Assembly: GCA_026686845.1 (NCBI GenBank)
Contig: JAIVEN010000012.1
Span: forward strand, 16,990,501-17,054,500
Reading direction: 5' to 3'
Length of the DNA stretch: 64,000 nucleotides
From: Adenanthera pavonina
Taxonomy: Eukaryota; Streptophyta; Magnoliopsida; Fabales; Fabaceae
Part shown: positions 1 through 13,054 of the stretch, piece after piece
Layout: each line of letters begins with the position of its first letter
Position numbering within the stretch: the first letter of the stretch is position 1
Notes under the pieces: generated by a model
The model's database searches: none
Seen by the model: the letters and a program-made list of their open reading frames with translations, nothing else
Told to the model about the DNA's origin: nothing
Made by a program: the position numbers and the translations under genes

Positions 1-803
1 GAAGAGCGCTTTTCAGAAACTGATGTTATTCTTCCTTTTTCCACGCACACACACGATCACTTAAAACTCTCGGGGGTGCAGTGTGAGGGAACGGTTAACA
101 TTAATTGTTCCCTCCCTCTCTTCTTAAAATAATAAATAAAATAACATTATTTATTTTATTTGGGCTTATGTCCTTTTGTTTGAGCTCTATACTTATCAAG
201 GGTGCAACCCAACATTAAGTATTAAATAATCATTTTTTATTTTACCCTTGTAGTAATAGCCACCTGATAGTACTGTGTGGGAGAAATTAATACTTGAAAT
301 TGTGACTACAATTAAGTTTTTATATTATGAGGAATTCGGACTCAATTAATTATGGATATTTTTTAAAAAAATTTTTATATTATGATATGTTAATTATATT
401 TAACTATTTTTTCATAATGATAATGAATTACTTATTTGTTGTTTATAAAATAGAATTGGAAGTTGTATTTTGCATTGGTTCGCCGGCTTTTCATGAAATA
501 TTGATGCAAACCCTCCCCATTTACTTGTTTGCCGCGTATTTTGATCATGCCTTCAACCTTGTAAATATCAACTTTTTAATGAGTGATTATTGCCTTTAAA
601 GCTATGACCATTTGACTTGATTTATTTCTTTCAATATCCTATCATGATATGTGTTCTGATTTGTTTCCTCCTCTTTTCTCCATGACGTGTGGAATTGTTT
701 CTTCATGTGTCATCACCATTTGCACATCAACCAAATCCCTTTAAATCTGCTAGTTCAAAACCCAAGACTTTCTCTAATAGAGTTGATAGTAATAAATGAT
801 AAC
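1..803. other. Intergenic, no gene seen
   Basis: AT-rich sequence with no coding pattern. The open frame at 327-599 (90 codons) is hydrophobic and low in complexity and shows no recognisable motif. No RNA gene or clear repeat boundary was found here. Confidence 0.5.
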
Positions 804-805
804 TA

Positions 806-1080
806 CTCCCTCTTATTCTTAATATGAATCACTTCTAACTAACTCATTAAAATTAATAAAAGTTTATTACATCATTAAAATTGTCTTAAAATTAATATAT
901 TTTTTATTTTTATCCTTTAATAAATACTATAAATTTAAACAATCCACAATTTCTTTCATGGTTAAATAAGGACATTTTGAAAACAAAGTAATTAATGTAC
1001 CAAAAACTTATAGAAGGTGATTTACATTTAGAACCATAAAAAACTTCTAGAATATGACTAATAAAAAAGATCGGAGGAAA
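806..1080. mobile_element. Stowaway-like MITE (copy 1)
   Basis: The left end reads TA-CTCCCTCTTATTC and the right end, read on the other strand, TA-TTTCCTCCGATC, so the ends form an imperfect terminal inverted repeat flanked by TA at 804-805 and 1081-1082. This is the end structure of Stowaway MITEs (Tc1/mariner group). About 275 bp, AT-rich, no coding capacity. Confidence 0.5.
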
Positions 1081-1082
1081 TA

Positions 1083-1356
1083 TATTACTTCATGCTATTC
1101 GTAAAAACTATTTTTAATATTTTTATAATATTTATTATTTTAGGATATCAATAAAGTATTAATTACATTTTTTACTATTTTATCGCTCATTAATACTTTT
1201 AATTCTTTTGATATGTGTAAAACAAATTGAAGTTAAGAACATTTTAGTAAATATAACTAAATTTTACAATAATTTATATTATTTAATAACTTTTTAGTCT
1301 ATATAAAAAATCTTAAAATGATATCTTTATGGATACTTTTTATAAATCAGAGGGAG
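1083..1356. mobile_element. Stowaway-like MITE (copy 2, abutting copy 1)
   Basis: It starts directly after copy 1 with TACTTCATGCTATTCG and ends with a sequence whose complement is TACTCCCTCTGATTTAT; TA follows at 1357-1358. Similar size to copy 1 (about 274 bp). The two may be independent insertions or halves of one rearranged unit; the shared TA between them favours an insertion at or next to the end of the other. Confidence 0.4.
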
Positions 1357-1358
1357 TA

Positions 1359-1922
1359 TTTTCATTTTTCTTTAATTACCATTTCATTGCAAAGCCTGTA
1401 GACTTTCTTATGATGATCAATCTTGTGCATGAGGATTGTTCCTTTCCTGTTCTTTCCACCATTAAATATTGCTTAATTGTGTATCAATCTTATTGACCAT
1501 TCAAATTGTTTACAAGACAATGCACTCATATTGTTGTCATATGTAACATCTCACATCATTAAAACTTGTTTTAGAAACTTAATTGTAACACCCTAGATTC
1601 AAAACCCCAAAATATATACTTAAAGACAGGAGAATAGGGAAAATATGACAAAATAGAGGGGTGGCGCCATGGCCTAACTACCTAGAGCGGTGGCGCAAGA
1701 CTCTACTAGACCAAACTGAGAAAAGGGGCCAAGACATGTGGCACTGCCGCGCCACTAACAGCAGAAGTATCAACAATTTGCTAATACTGTTGGTCAACTT
1801 CCGACGCGCCCAGCTTCGTACTCCGACCTCTGATTGACCCAATTCCAAAGCCTACTCTAACTATAAACACAAACAACACTTCAAAACATCTCCGTATGGA
1901 AATTTTGATCATCTAATACTAA
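1359..1922. other. Intergenic; possible Ty3/gypsy LTR 5' end at 1584
   Basis: TGTAACACCC at 1584-1593 matches the usual first bases of plant Ty3/gypsy LTRs. No matching 3' end, partner LTR or primer site was identified, so this is at best a fragment, later interrupted by the MITE at 1923. Confidence 0.25.
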
Positions 1923-2298
1923 GGGCCTGTTTGACAATGTTTTTTGTTTTCTTGTTCTCAAAATAGTTTTATAAAACTGTTTTCGAGAATAAGTTTTGAA
2001 AACAAGAAAACAAAAAAATCTGTTTGAATAGTTGTTCTCAAAATCATAACTAGTGAGTGATAGATGAGTTATTCAAAATTTATAATTTTATCATTAATAA
2101 GGTAGGTATTTTTCACCTTTTCTTTTGTTTTCCAGAACAAAAACTACAAAACACCTTAAAGATGTTTTGAGTTTTCTATTTTTTTGTTTTTCTGTTTTTT
2201 AGAACAGTTTTTCAGAATAAGTTTACCAAACAAGTTTTTTCGTTTTTCTATTTTCAAAAACAGAAAAACAGTTTATAAAAACTGCACCAAACAGGCCC
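1923..2298. mobile_element. Tourist-like (PIF/Harbinger) MITE with intact ends
   Basis: The element begins GGGCCTGTTTG and ends CAAACAGGCCC, a perfect 11-bp terminal inverted repeat, and is flanked by TAA on both sides (1920-1922 and 2299-2301). A 3-bp TAA/TTA duplication with GG..CC ends is typical of PIF/Harbinger-derived Tourist MITEs. Length 376 bp, no coding capacity. The subterminal regions (exchange of GTTTTC/GAAAAC-rich blocks) can also pair. A decayed relative lies at 14201-14552. Confidence 0.75.
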
Positions 2299-2301
2299 TA
2301 A

Positions 2302-4103
2302 AATTGTAACTTTTGACCAAAAATAAATAACCAACACCTTCAATTGCTACCAAAAGATAATTGATAACCACGTACCATTTTAATAGGTCACATAAGACAC
2401 AAGAGACATATCCAAAAAGGTTTCAACCCCAAAAAATCACTCCTTCAAGTTTTGACCTTCTTCAACCCAAATCGAATTAATGGGCTACATGCTCATTTCA
2501 CATACTAAGTGCCCAATAACAGCACCAAGATCACAATCTAGACATACATATGATAACTTCTATATTTTCACTATTTTTATCCCCCATGCTTAGTGGTTTT
2601 AGTGGTTAATTTTGGCTAATTTTTTATATTTAGGTGATTTTCATAATTGTAGTCGAATTTTGGATTTATGAGAATTTTGGGATAATTTTTGGAAATTAAG
2701 CTTTAATTTAATTATTTTTTATCTTCTAAATTATTTCAATAATTTAATTCTTTCTATTTTATTCTATTTAATAATTCTCGATATGATTATGGGTCATTTG
2801 TAGTTTAATTGTAATTAAAAATGATTAAAAATTAACCCATGTAGGGGTAAAATTGTCAAAGAGTTTTAGAAATTTATTTTTAGTATTTTATTTTTTATTA
2901 TTGTTGTTATTTTGACACAAAATTTTCCTCCAAATTAAGCTTAAACTTTATTCCATAATTAATTTAATTTTCTTGGACTAAAATTTAATTTATATTTATT
3001 TAATTAGGAACATAATCCATCTGATTTAACGTTTTCTTACAAATCATAGTTCATGAAGATTAAAATTTTGAACGGATATTCTAATCATTAGATTGGAAGA
3101 ATTTTATGAAAAAATTATTTTCCTAACTTTCCTATTTTTCCTCATTTTTAACTACCCTTTTGTATCTGGTTTTATTTATAATTGGCTAACCTCACTTTCC
3201 TTGTTTCATTTCCATGAGCCAAACACACCCCTCACCTTTCTTTCTTTCTTATGGCTTGAATTGTTCTGACACACCCACCGCCCCCCTCCCTCGGTGGTGG
3301 GAATCATCCATCCCTTCACTTTCTCGCCATTCCTTCTTCATTCTCACCCACGGAACTTTTGATTTAAGCTTCCTTGTCCAGAACAGTTGGGTCTTCTCTT
3401 CTTTCATTCTCTCATTCACATTTTCAATGCCATTTTCCATGGTTTCAGCTTCAAGCTCCCTTCCTCTTCAATTTCCCTTCCATTTTCATCACTTTTTCAT
3501 CACTTGTTTCCACTCCATTCTTCTAATATCATCTAGTCACTGTTTCCTCTATTTTGGACCATGGAATGCTTACTTAAATAGTGGAGATTTTTGTTATTAT
3601 GGAGGAGTGATTTTGATGGAGATCTAAGAGACATTTAAAGGGTTCATCGCTATTCATGCAAAGAGCCCATTTACCTTGATAGATTGGTTGTATCTCTAAG
3701 GCTTAATCCAAGAACAAACATAATGTTTCCAAGTCTCAATCCAAGTTCAAATGAATTAATCCACCGAAAGACCACTTACTTTGAAGACTTGATTTTGGAG
3801 AGCTTATGGACAAATGAGTTATTCAAGAGCTTACAAGAGCAATTTAAAGCCTATATTATCACAATGAAAGCCCAAAGACTTAATAGGCACACAAAGAAAT
3901 CCAATAGAGTCTTAATAGTTCATATTGAAGATTAAAGGCAAGCTCTTTTAACCCCATGGAATTAATGTGATGTGAATAGTATTTTTAGTTCATTAATTAG
4001 TGCTTAATTGTGTTTTGTTTTATGTTTAATTGGGTAAAACTTGAATTATTTAAATAAGTTCATTTATTAAGTTTTTATTGAATTTCTAATTGTATTTTCA
4101 AGA
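2302..4103. other. Intergenic, no gene supported
   Basis: Two open frames (3214-3627, Ser/Phe-rich; 3684-3935) lack recognisable motifs, lie among stop-rich DNA and show no splice or codon pattern tying them to a gene. They are more likely chance frames in old repeat DNA. Confidence 0.4.
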
Positions 4104-4113
4104 GTCCAAATAG

Positions 4114-4806
4114 GAGATTTTTACTAAAATATTGCAATAAAAAAATTTATATCCCACAATGCTGTAAGAATGAAATGTATTACCAAAATGCTATAACCAT
4201 GCCAATCTCAGTGTTTCTTAAACCGAAGTGTAACCTTTCAATTTTTTTTATCTTAAAAAACACCACTAGCCCTGCGCCTCTAATCCCCAACCCCATCACC
4301 CTACCCTTTTCCCCCCGGGAGCATCTCAGTCCCCTCCCCAGAGACATCATTGGCCAATTTACAATTATATATGTAATTTATCATTTTAATATTATTTAAA
4401 ATAAATAAAAAATCATATATCAAAGGCATGTATAAATATAATTTTTAATTAAAATATAAATAATTAAAAATATATAATTATAGCTTAAATGCTTAATTTT
4501 ATTCACCTTTTAAAAATATTTATAATGTATTCATATTTTTTAATTTAATTAGTATATATGTAATATATTATATATTTTTATAGGAGATACATATTGTAAT
4601 CAAAATATTTTAAATTTTATATACTCCCTCATGTCTCATATATAAAAAAATTTTAGAAAGATTGTGTTGTTCTAAAATATAAAAATAAAATGTAAATATT
4701 TAATTCAATAAATGAGATATTTTAATATTATCCCTATTGATTTTAGAAAAATTATAATTTTAAATATCATATGGAAAATATTTAAGGCTAGAGCAAGTGT
4801 ATTTAT

Positions 4807-4840
<34 letters not shown>

Positions 4841-6447
4841 GAATACAGTATGAATATTTTCTAAAATGTGAATAAAATTATCTATAAAATATATATTACA
4901 AATAAAGAATGGATTAAAATACTCTATCAACTTATATATGATATATGTATATATATTCATATGCCTTTTTATATATATATTTAATAACTTTAAACTTTTT
5001 AAAGAAAAGAAATAATAATATATATTAATTACAAAATAATAAATTATTAACACATACTACTGTGTAAAAAAAAGTCATATTATTTTTATATGTGTACATT
5101 TGGTATCTTGAATCTATCCTAATTAATTCGGATTGAGTAAGATAGAATCATTTCGGCAACAAGCTTTACCATCAAATTTTAATATTACTGCGTTCTCAAG
5201 ACTTGAACTCAAAACCTCTAATATATCACAATGTTATGAGTTGAGTGGTAAAACTTACCGTCCGAAAGAGTCCTACTTCACTCGATTCGAATTAATTGGG
5301 ATATGTTCAAAATACTAGATGTACACATACAAAAAATAGTATGAGTTTTTTCTTAACTTCAGTAGTATGCGTTAATGATTTATTGTTTTGTAGTTAATAT
5401 ATATTATCATTTCATTTCTTTAAAAGTTTAATGTTATTAAATATATATAAAAAAGTATAAAAATATAAGTAAGTATATAAATATATATATGCACATATCA
5501 TATATAAGTTGATAAAGTATTTTAATTCATTCTTTATTTGTAATATATATTTTATAGATAATTTTATTCATATTTTAGAATATATTCATACTATATTCAT
5601 ATATATATATATGTGTGTGTGTGAGTGTATTTCTCTTATAAAATTGTACATAAATATATATTCTCTCTAGTTTTAAATATAAGAAAAAAAATTACTTCAT
5701 ACATACTACCATTGTTAATTAAAGTTAGCTAACCTAATTTAATTTGTAGCAAGTCCTATTTTTTTTAAAAAAATTCTCAATTAATGATCTTTTTAAAATC
5801 AATTAATGATCATTGAAAAGTACACTTTTTTAGAAATTAATGAGAATAATATTAGAATATCTCATTTATTGTATTAAATATCTATATTTTCTTTTTATAT
5901 TTTGGAGCAACACAATCTTACTCAAAAATTTTTTTATATATGAGACATGGGGGAGTATATAAGAATTAAAATATTTTGATTATAATATATATCTCTTATA
6001 AAAATATATAATATATTACATATATACTAATTAAATTAAAATATATGAATACATTATAAATATATTAAAAATTGAATAAATTAAACATTTATAGGTATAA
6101 TTATATATTTTTTAATGATTTATATTTTAATTAAAAATTTTATTTATACATGCCTTTGGATATATGATTTTTTATATATTTTAACCAATATTAAAATAAT
6201 AAATTAAATATAGAATTATTCAATGATTTTCCTGGGTTGGGGGGCTAAGATGCTTGGGGGGGGGGGGATGGGATTGGGATTAGAGTCACATGCTAGTAGT
6301 GATTTTTAAGAAAAAAAAAATTAGTATACAAATTTTGGTTTAAGAGACACCAAGATTGGTACGGTTATAGTATTTCAATAATATATTTCATTCTTATAGC
6401 ATTTTGCGATATAAATTTTTTTATTGCATTATTTGGGTCAAAATCCC
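4114..6447. mobile_element. Mutator-like foldback element with ~1-kb terminal inverted repeats
   Basis: Almost the whole 2.33-kb element is an inverted repeat. The left arm (4114 to about 5128) and the complement of the right arm (about 5284-6447) can be followed side by side from the termini (GAGATTTTTACT / GGGATTTTGACC) through the A-rich block, the CCCCA-rich block and several AT stretches up to a central loop of about 155 bp (5129-5283). The element is flanked by a 10-bp direct repeat, GTCCAAATAG at 4104-4113 and GCCCAAATAG at 6448-6457 (one mismatch), the target-site length of Mutator-like elements. No transposase frame was found; open frames such as 4760-5053 on the minus strand lie inside an arm and are AT-rich noise. 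Confidence 0.75.
5129..5283. other. Central loop of the foldback element
   Basis: This is the only part of the element without an inverted counterpart. It is of higher complexity than the arms. On the minus strand it contains GAGTTCAAGTC, which resembles a polymerase III B box (GGTTCGANTCC), but no paired tRNA stem structure could be made out, so this is only a resemblance. Confidence 0.4.
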
Positions 6448-6457
6448 GCCCAAATAG

Positions 6458-8870
6458 TGTTTTAAGAACCTTAGATCTATTATGGCTACTTAGCCCTCAA
6501 GTAAATCATAAATTAAGTATTTTTTAAGTAAAAAACGTCAATTTCTTTGTGGCTCTCAAAAAGTGATGTTAATTTCCATATTTATTTCGTGTCATTTGAT
6601 ATCTTTTAAGATGTTCTTGCTTAATTAGCAAGTTAAAATATTTTAGAGTGTCTTAGTTTTCAAATAGGTGAAATTCTTGCAATTTCATAAGATTTAATCT
6701 TAGAATTTAAGTAATTTCTTATTATTTGAAGTCCCTTAGCTTTAGGAATAATTAGTTACCTATTTTATAATATCCTCTAATCATTCTAGAAGATTCTATG
6801 AGTCATTATAAATAGATATATTCATACCGATGTTTTTGGACAAGTTGAATGAAAATTATTTTTCTTCAATTCTCTTGTGTGAGAATTATCTGAAATTGTG
6901 CTCACTTGAGAACTTGTGACCTACCAACTGGAGTGATCAACCGAGTGGACGTCATCGTTAGAGCTTATGGATGAATTTCCTTAATTCTAACATGTGATCA
7001 TTTTCTTATCTTTGTTCGTGAGTGTTCATTTCCATTGTATTTTCTAGTTTAACTGGTTATCCACCAAGAGGGCCATATCAGAGTTGGTGGTGGTGATTTA
7101 GCACAATTTGTAGAGGATTTTGCAAGAGCCATGAACTACAATGACACTTGGATTTCGGATAATTATTTCTCATCCTTTTTTTCTTATCTTTTTATACTTG
7201 TTTTAGGCTAAATTAGGATATGTTATTGAATAATTTAGTTTGAAATTAACGTATGAATTAGTTAATTGTTAATGAAAGCACATGGATTGTATTTTGACCA
7301 TTTGAGATTTTGAATTGTGAACTTTGTATGGTTGCTAATTGTTAATGCAAGTTGTTAAACTTTTAGCCAATTGCATCTTGGAATTCGTTGCCTCAATTTT
7401 TAATTGGATTGCTTGAATTAATATTGTAGGTGATTAATTAGGTGATTTGGTTTTTATTTGAGTATTGAAATTATTGAATGGATGATGATTGATAGGCTAT
7501 AATTTTTTACTATATATGAAATTATTGTGCAAATCATACACACTTAATCATTTGTCACATAATCTTGCATGTCAAGTGTTTGATGAAATGCCTAGGTGTA
7601 TTATCATTTTAGGTATTTTGTTTGGTATTTTACATTTTGAATCTAATAGTTTTAATAGAATGTGACATTTTGATTAGATTAATTATCCAAGTTTAATTAG
7701 TTATTGGAGTCCAAAACAAATTCCTCCCTCTCTAAGTTGTTGCTAGATCATCACTCTAATTACATTGCATTTTTATCACCTCACTTGCCTCATTTTAGCA
7801 TCAATTAACTCTCTTTAATTAATTAACATTTTCTTCATTTAGTTGTTAGTTAAATTTGTTATACTTCTCATTTACATATTCAAGTCACAACCCCCCCCCC
7901 CCCAACTTAAAAAAAACTTGTAATTAATTAGTTTGCATATAGGTTAAGGTCATTCACATTGCATTTTCAACTATATAGTTTTTGGTTCTTGGATAAATCC
8001 ACTAGCATTCTAGTTAGTAATTTAGTTCATTTTATTTTTCATTTTTAGTTCATTTTAGCTCTTGCATTTTAGTTTTTAATTAGTTTACATCTTATATTCT
8101 TAATTACTTAAATTTATCTCCCAAGTAGGATTTAATTTAGTTACCCCGGTGTGAAATGACTTAGATTTGTGCCATATACTATATTTGTTTTTCTTTGAAC
8201 TTAATTTTAAATTAAAATTATTTGCGATAAAGTCTTTCAATATGCCCTATGGGACTCAGAGTCACTGATCTCAAGTCCAACACCACTAAACATCAGAAGT
8301 TGAAACAACACATACCCTCCATAAGACATGATAGACATTCATCATGCTATTGCCATAACCATACTTCAAGCATAGGGAACATAAAAAGGGCCACACATTA
8401 GTTCGACCCCAGAATAGTAGAGATAAGTTAGATACACATAACATTACACTATAGTATGAGTGACACTTTACTAATAATATATCCAAAATAATAACAAGAG
8501 GAAAGGGGTAAAGCCTAGCACCCATAAGTACTCTCAATCCACCTTTCCTAAGTCCTCCTTAGACCTTTCCTTGCTAGTGCTGAATCATTCACCTGGAGAT
8601 TGTTAGCCACGAGGTGAGATATACGTCCCAATAACTAGGGGTACATATATATAAACATATGGACATGCTTCCATAACAATAATCAAACGTAATAATCAGT
8701 ATAAATGCAACGTGCATGATATGCAGTCACAACACCCATTAATACACAGCTAGAACCATGAGCTAGTTATCATGATAAGGTAACCTTAACCAGTGACCCT
8801 CTTCCAACGACTCGTGACGGCCGATTCCGAGGTCACCACCTAGCTCTCCTTCTAATGATCATAACCAAGC
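6458..8870. other. Intergenic; possible old LTR fragment near 6800-7120
   Basis: A TATAAATAG box at about 6809 is followed by sequence ending near 7080 with CCATATCAGAGTTGG, which resembles a degenerate retrotransposon primer-binding region (compare TGGTATCAGAGC). No partner LTR or coding remnant was found. A run of 14 C lies at 7891-7904. The rest is AT-rich with no coding pattern. Confidence 0.25.
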
Positions 8871-8879
8871 CAAAGGCTA

Positions 8880-9990
8880 TTGCACCAAAAGTTGGACCAT
8901 AGCTATCATTCTTTTAAACCATCTCTAATTGGTGGCTATTTGAAGAAAGTGTACCCCATTCACAATCACCTAGTCTCTCGGTCATAAGACAATTATTTAG
9001 TGATTGGAATGATATATGGCGTACCACCTAAACACAAGGCCTTGTGTGTTATTCAGCGGATTGGCATACCAAGTGGTATATAGAGCATCGTCACCCAAAC
9101 TATATATCCCAACAATGTATATCACGTGATAATGTCCAATGCATGCTAACATATCAACACATGTATCATTTCTATCATGCTAGCATGCCATAAGAATGTA
9201 TACAACAAAATATGGGGTGCATCATAAACAATAACATGTCAATATCATGATATTCATATTATTATATATTCATGAATACCAATAGTCATTTTCATCACAA
9301 AATAGGATAGGAATATGAAACTCATTAGTCTTGTAGCTGCACATATCATAATATGAAAAGAAATGATCATATTTGAGCTATAAGACATATCCTGATATGA
9401 AAGAGCAAAACATATACACAAAGCATGCATATCATGATATGAAAAGGACTAAACATATATAATTAATTAAAAGACATGAACAGAACACCTCAGTTACCTC
9501 AACTGTCCAACCCACTTGACACCTTGGTAGGCTAAAGGAGGCAACCACAAGCAATTCAATGTTTTTCAATTACATCCTAGAGCCAAGAGATACCAATTGA
9601 GCAATATGACAACCTATACATTATCAAATTTTCATTACCACCAGAAATTCACAATCCTTAGCATACATAATTGGCCAACCAAAGCACAACCTGACTAAAC
9701 AAAGATTCCTAATATAAACCCAAACATCAAAACACCTAAAACAATCCTTAAAACCAAGATTATGCTCCCACAAATTGGGATTCCCAATTATACCAAGGTT
9801 TAAGGGTTAGGGTTTCAGAAATATACCATTTAAACACTTAAAATCCTTAACCCAAAGCTTAAACACATCCAATAATATATCAATAAGGCATTTAGACATA
9901 GATTAATTGGTAGAAATGCAACTCAAGTTGGAACTCTAATCACATCCAAGAAAATCACTGAATAATCTTGAAGAAAAAGGAAAAGAGGAG
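8880..9990 (-). repeat. Old retroelement repeat, inverted partner of 10800-12010
   Basis: Read on the minus strand, this segment matches 10800-12010 in order: a CCTACCAAG(G/A)TGTCA block (9510 versus 11457), the CCA(A/C)(G/T)TGGTATGCC block (about 9070 versus 11840), the AAGGCCTTGTGT / GAGGCCTTGTAT block and the CACCA(A/C)CAATT block (about 8930 versus 11990). The matches are clearly diverged, with many substitutions. No gag or pol motif was found, so it is probably LTR or non-coding retroelement sequence. Confidence 0.5.
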
Positions 9991-10799
9991 TAAAGAACAA
10001 ACTTACCCACAAGAATCAAGCTGCCCAAGTCTCAAAGTCACATCCTTTTACCCCTAAGTGCCGAACCCTAGCAGAACTAACCATGCCTCCTCTATTTTAT
10101 TTCTGTTTCATCAAGCTGAACACATTTTGATTTGAACTAGATCTGACACTGGCGTCACAGTGTGAGACCATTTTGTCTCGAATTAGAAATCCAAATTCAG
10201 AGTTGTTCATTGCGGTGCCATGTGCCATTAGGTTAAGTCTTTCTTAAAATTGATGTTGATGGTCATTACATTAATAATCATCTAAACATGTTTAATTAAT
10301 GGTTCTTAAAGTGATGGATAGGTTTCAATGGTTTTCCTTCATTATTCACTAAGCTTAGTTGAGCAATTTGGGAAATTGATAAATTTCAAAGATTGAATGA
10401 TATTATTTTTAAGAGAGAGCATTTAATAAAAAGTAGACATCTCAAACTTTCTATAGAATCCTTATTTGCAATTTTTTGAGGTTTGTAGCTCAAGATACGT
10501 GGTTCTGAAGTAGGAGCTCATATGCTGGTGTGAAATTGCAATTTCAACTCTTGAAATCACAATTTGGCAACGAGAATTGGAAAAGAGGTATTATATCATG
10601 ATTTGGAAGATGCTATCGTGATTTCATCAAATATAGCCTCAAATCATGATTTCATCACTATGAAATCGCAATTTTAGGTCACGAAACTAGCTTTTAAAGA
10701 ATAGCTTGTGGACCAATTTTCTGAGGTGTTGGTTGTGGGATATGGAGGCTCTCTACTAGGGTTTTCATCTCTAAGGTTGTGGATGTAATTTTTGTGCTT

Positions 10800-12010
10800 T
10801 GGGAGGCTTAAATCTTCATGGTATGGTGATTTTCTCTTCTTCCTTCCCTTTTTTTCTCAAGTTTTGAAGTGGTAGTTCATGAGTATAGTTAGGAATTCAA
10901 AATTTCTGTAGTTTCCACTAATTAATATCAATTTAAATGCTTTAAAATTGCATTGTGAGGTATCTATAAGACTTGGGTTGGAGTTTTTGGGGACTTATGG
11001 CTTGTGAATATCGACTCTAGCCACTTTCTTTGGGGTTTTGATGGTGCATGAAATTTCTGGACATTGGGCTATAATTGGGAGTTGATTTGGGTTTAATTGG
11101 GTATGGTGTTGGTTTCACCATTTTGCGAAGTAGAAACTTGGAATCCCAATCTGTGGTGAATATTAGAGGCCATGTCACCACTTGATTTTTTTGTAAATTG
11201 GTTGTGTAAGATGTAAACTTGTTTAATTGAAGTCTCTACACTTGGAGAGGTCATTGGGAAGTGTTGGATTTAGCATTACGTGGCTATTTTGTTGTATAAA
11301 GAAATTAGGCCCTTGTAGGCCCTAAGTGACTTTGTATAGTTTGAATGGTCCTATTGGAGTTTCATTGAATGTTTGGGTCTTGATTTGTGCTTGGGATGTC
11401 GTATGTTAACTTGGATTGCATCCCTCTTATGTGTGTGCAGTTGCTTCTCTAACGGCCTACCAAGATGTCATGTGAGTTCGGACAACTTGAGATAACTGGA
11501 GTGTAACTCTTGCTAAATTATATATGTTCAAAATTTTTCATATTATTATATGCATGTTGGCATGGCTAGTAAAACATTAATACTTTCTATCCTCTTTATA
11601 TATGTATGTTGTATAAAGGCTAATAGTAATGTATCCATGTATTATTATGAAAAAGCATGTGACTATAAGTTTGATATATGATTTATCATGCATTCCTATG
11701 TTTAGATTCGTATGTTGATACTATGCTAGCATGATAGTGAATATGATAGAATGACATGTTAGCATGGTATATTGGCATTGTTACTAATTATTATGCATGA
11801 TTAAGCATATGTTTGTTTGGTGATGATGTCGTTGAATACCACGTGGTATGCCGATATACTAAATGGCACACATGAGGCCTTGTATCTAGGTGGTAAGGTA
11901 TGTTATATCCTTATTACTAAATTGTTGTCCTTTGACCAAGAGATCTAGATGGCTATGGATTGAGAATACACTTTCTCTAAGTCACCACCAATTTGAGTGG
12001 TCTAATATTT
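10800..12010 (+). repeat. Old retroelement repeat, inverted partner of 8880-9990
   Basis: This is the + strand copy of the repeat described at 8880-9990. A shared AATCCCAAT(T/C)TGTGG block lies at 11140 here and at about 9775 on the other strand, which shows that the homology covers roughly a kilobase. The space between the two copies (9990-10800) shows no gene. Confidence 0.5.
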
Positions 12011-12779
12011 TCAGATGAAGGTTATAGCATTAATAAGGAAAAGACTAAGAAGACTTAGTTCATCCTTTGATTTTGGGGATATTTGAGACTTTTGATTTGG
12101 CATTATTTTAGATAACACATGTTGTGCTTAGTTAGTATTGTGCCGAGTGTAGGATATTCGTTTGATGCCATATGTATTGTTGTATTTTTGAGTTGTTTAG
12201 GCTTGTTTTGAACTTTATACTCTCTTGCATGATAGTATTTCTTAGTACCCAATGAATGATTTGATCTTGTATTGTGATATGATATGTGGAATGTGTTTAT
12301 GTGGACATGTTTGTTGGGATTCTTGAAGAGTGTAAGCCTCTTTGAGGTCTATTGTTGATTGTTTTTTTTTTTGTGGTCGGAAAATTTAGAGAGTAAGGCT
12401 CATTTGTAGTTTTACCATGTTTAGTATATATCAGATGTAGGATACCCCATCATTTCTTCATGATTTTCTCCATCGATGTGAATATTGAATTTTGTCTAAA
12501 TGTTTTGAAATAAAAATGAAAAATGGAATAAATATTTTCTTTTTTTAAAAAATATTTGTGTAATTTAAATTTTAATGTTTCGTTTGGATAACAGAAAAAT
12601 ATGGGAGAGAAAAATTAGAAAAAAACAATGAGATACCTAGACATCTCTTTACCTAAGTTCTTCCTTATTTTCTTTCTTATTGTTCCTCATACTCTATTTT
12701 CTTCTCATTCAAATAAGGGTTAGACTAAGTTAGTTTTTTAGCCATACAAATTTAGAAAAAGTACACATACATAAATACA
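12011..12779. other. Intergenic, no gene seen
   Basis: AT-rich sequence with homopolymer runs and no coding pattern. It may be the tail of the repeat that ends near 12010. Confidence 0.35.
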
Positions 12780-12781
12780 TA

Positions 12782-13052
12782 CTCTTTTCAATTCATAATA
12801 TAAGATGTTTTTAATAATTTCACGCATTTTACAGAAAATTTTATTACATCATTAAATTTCTAAAAAAAAAGTCAAAAATATCATTTTTACCTCTATTTAT
12901 TTCACTTCTTTCAATTACTTCAACACAAGTTACAAAACTAGTTATTAAATAAATAGGCCAAAAAGACAAATTAGTATACAATATTTTATATTATGGATAA
13001 AGAAAAAATCTCTTAAAAGACCTTGTACTATGTAAATATGAAACAAAGGGAG
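12782..13052. mobile_element. Stowaway-like MITE
   Basis: Left end TA-CTCTTTTCAATTCATAATAT and right end, on the other strand, TA-CTCCCTTTGTTTCATATT form an imperfect terminal inverted repeat bordered by TA at 12780-12781 and 13053-13054. Length 271 bp, non-coding. Confidence 0.5.
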
Positions 13053-13054
13053 TA

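Noticed and set aside
3214..3627. 137-codon open frame, Ser/Phe/Pro-rich
   Set aside because: Low-complexity C/T-rich DNA produces such frames. No motif, splice context or conserved pattern was seen.
4760..5053. 97-codon minus-strand frame
   Set aside because: It lies wholly inside an arm of the foldback element and consists of Ile/Tyr/Asn runs from TA repeats.
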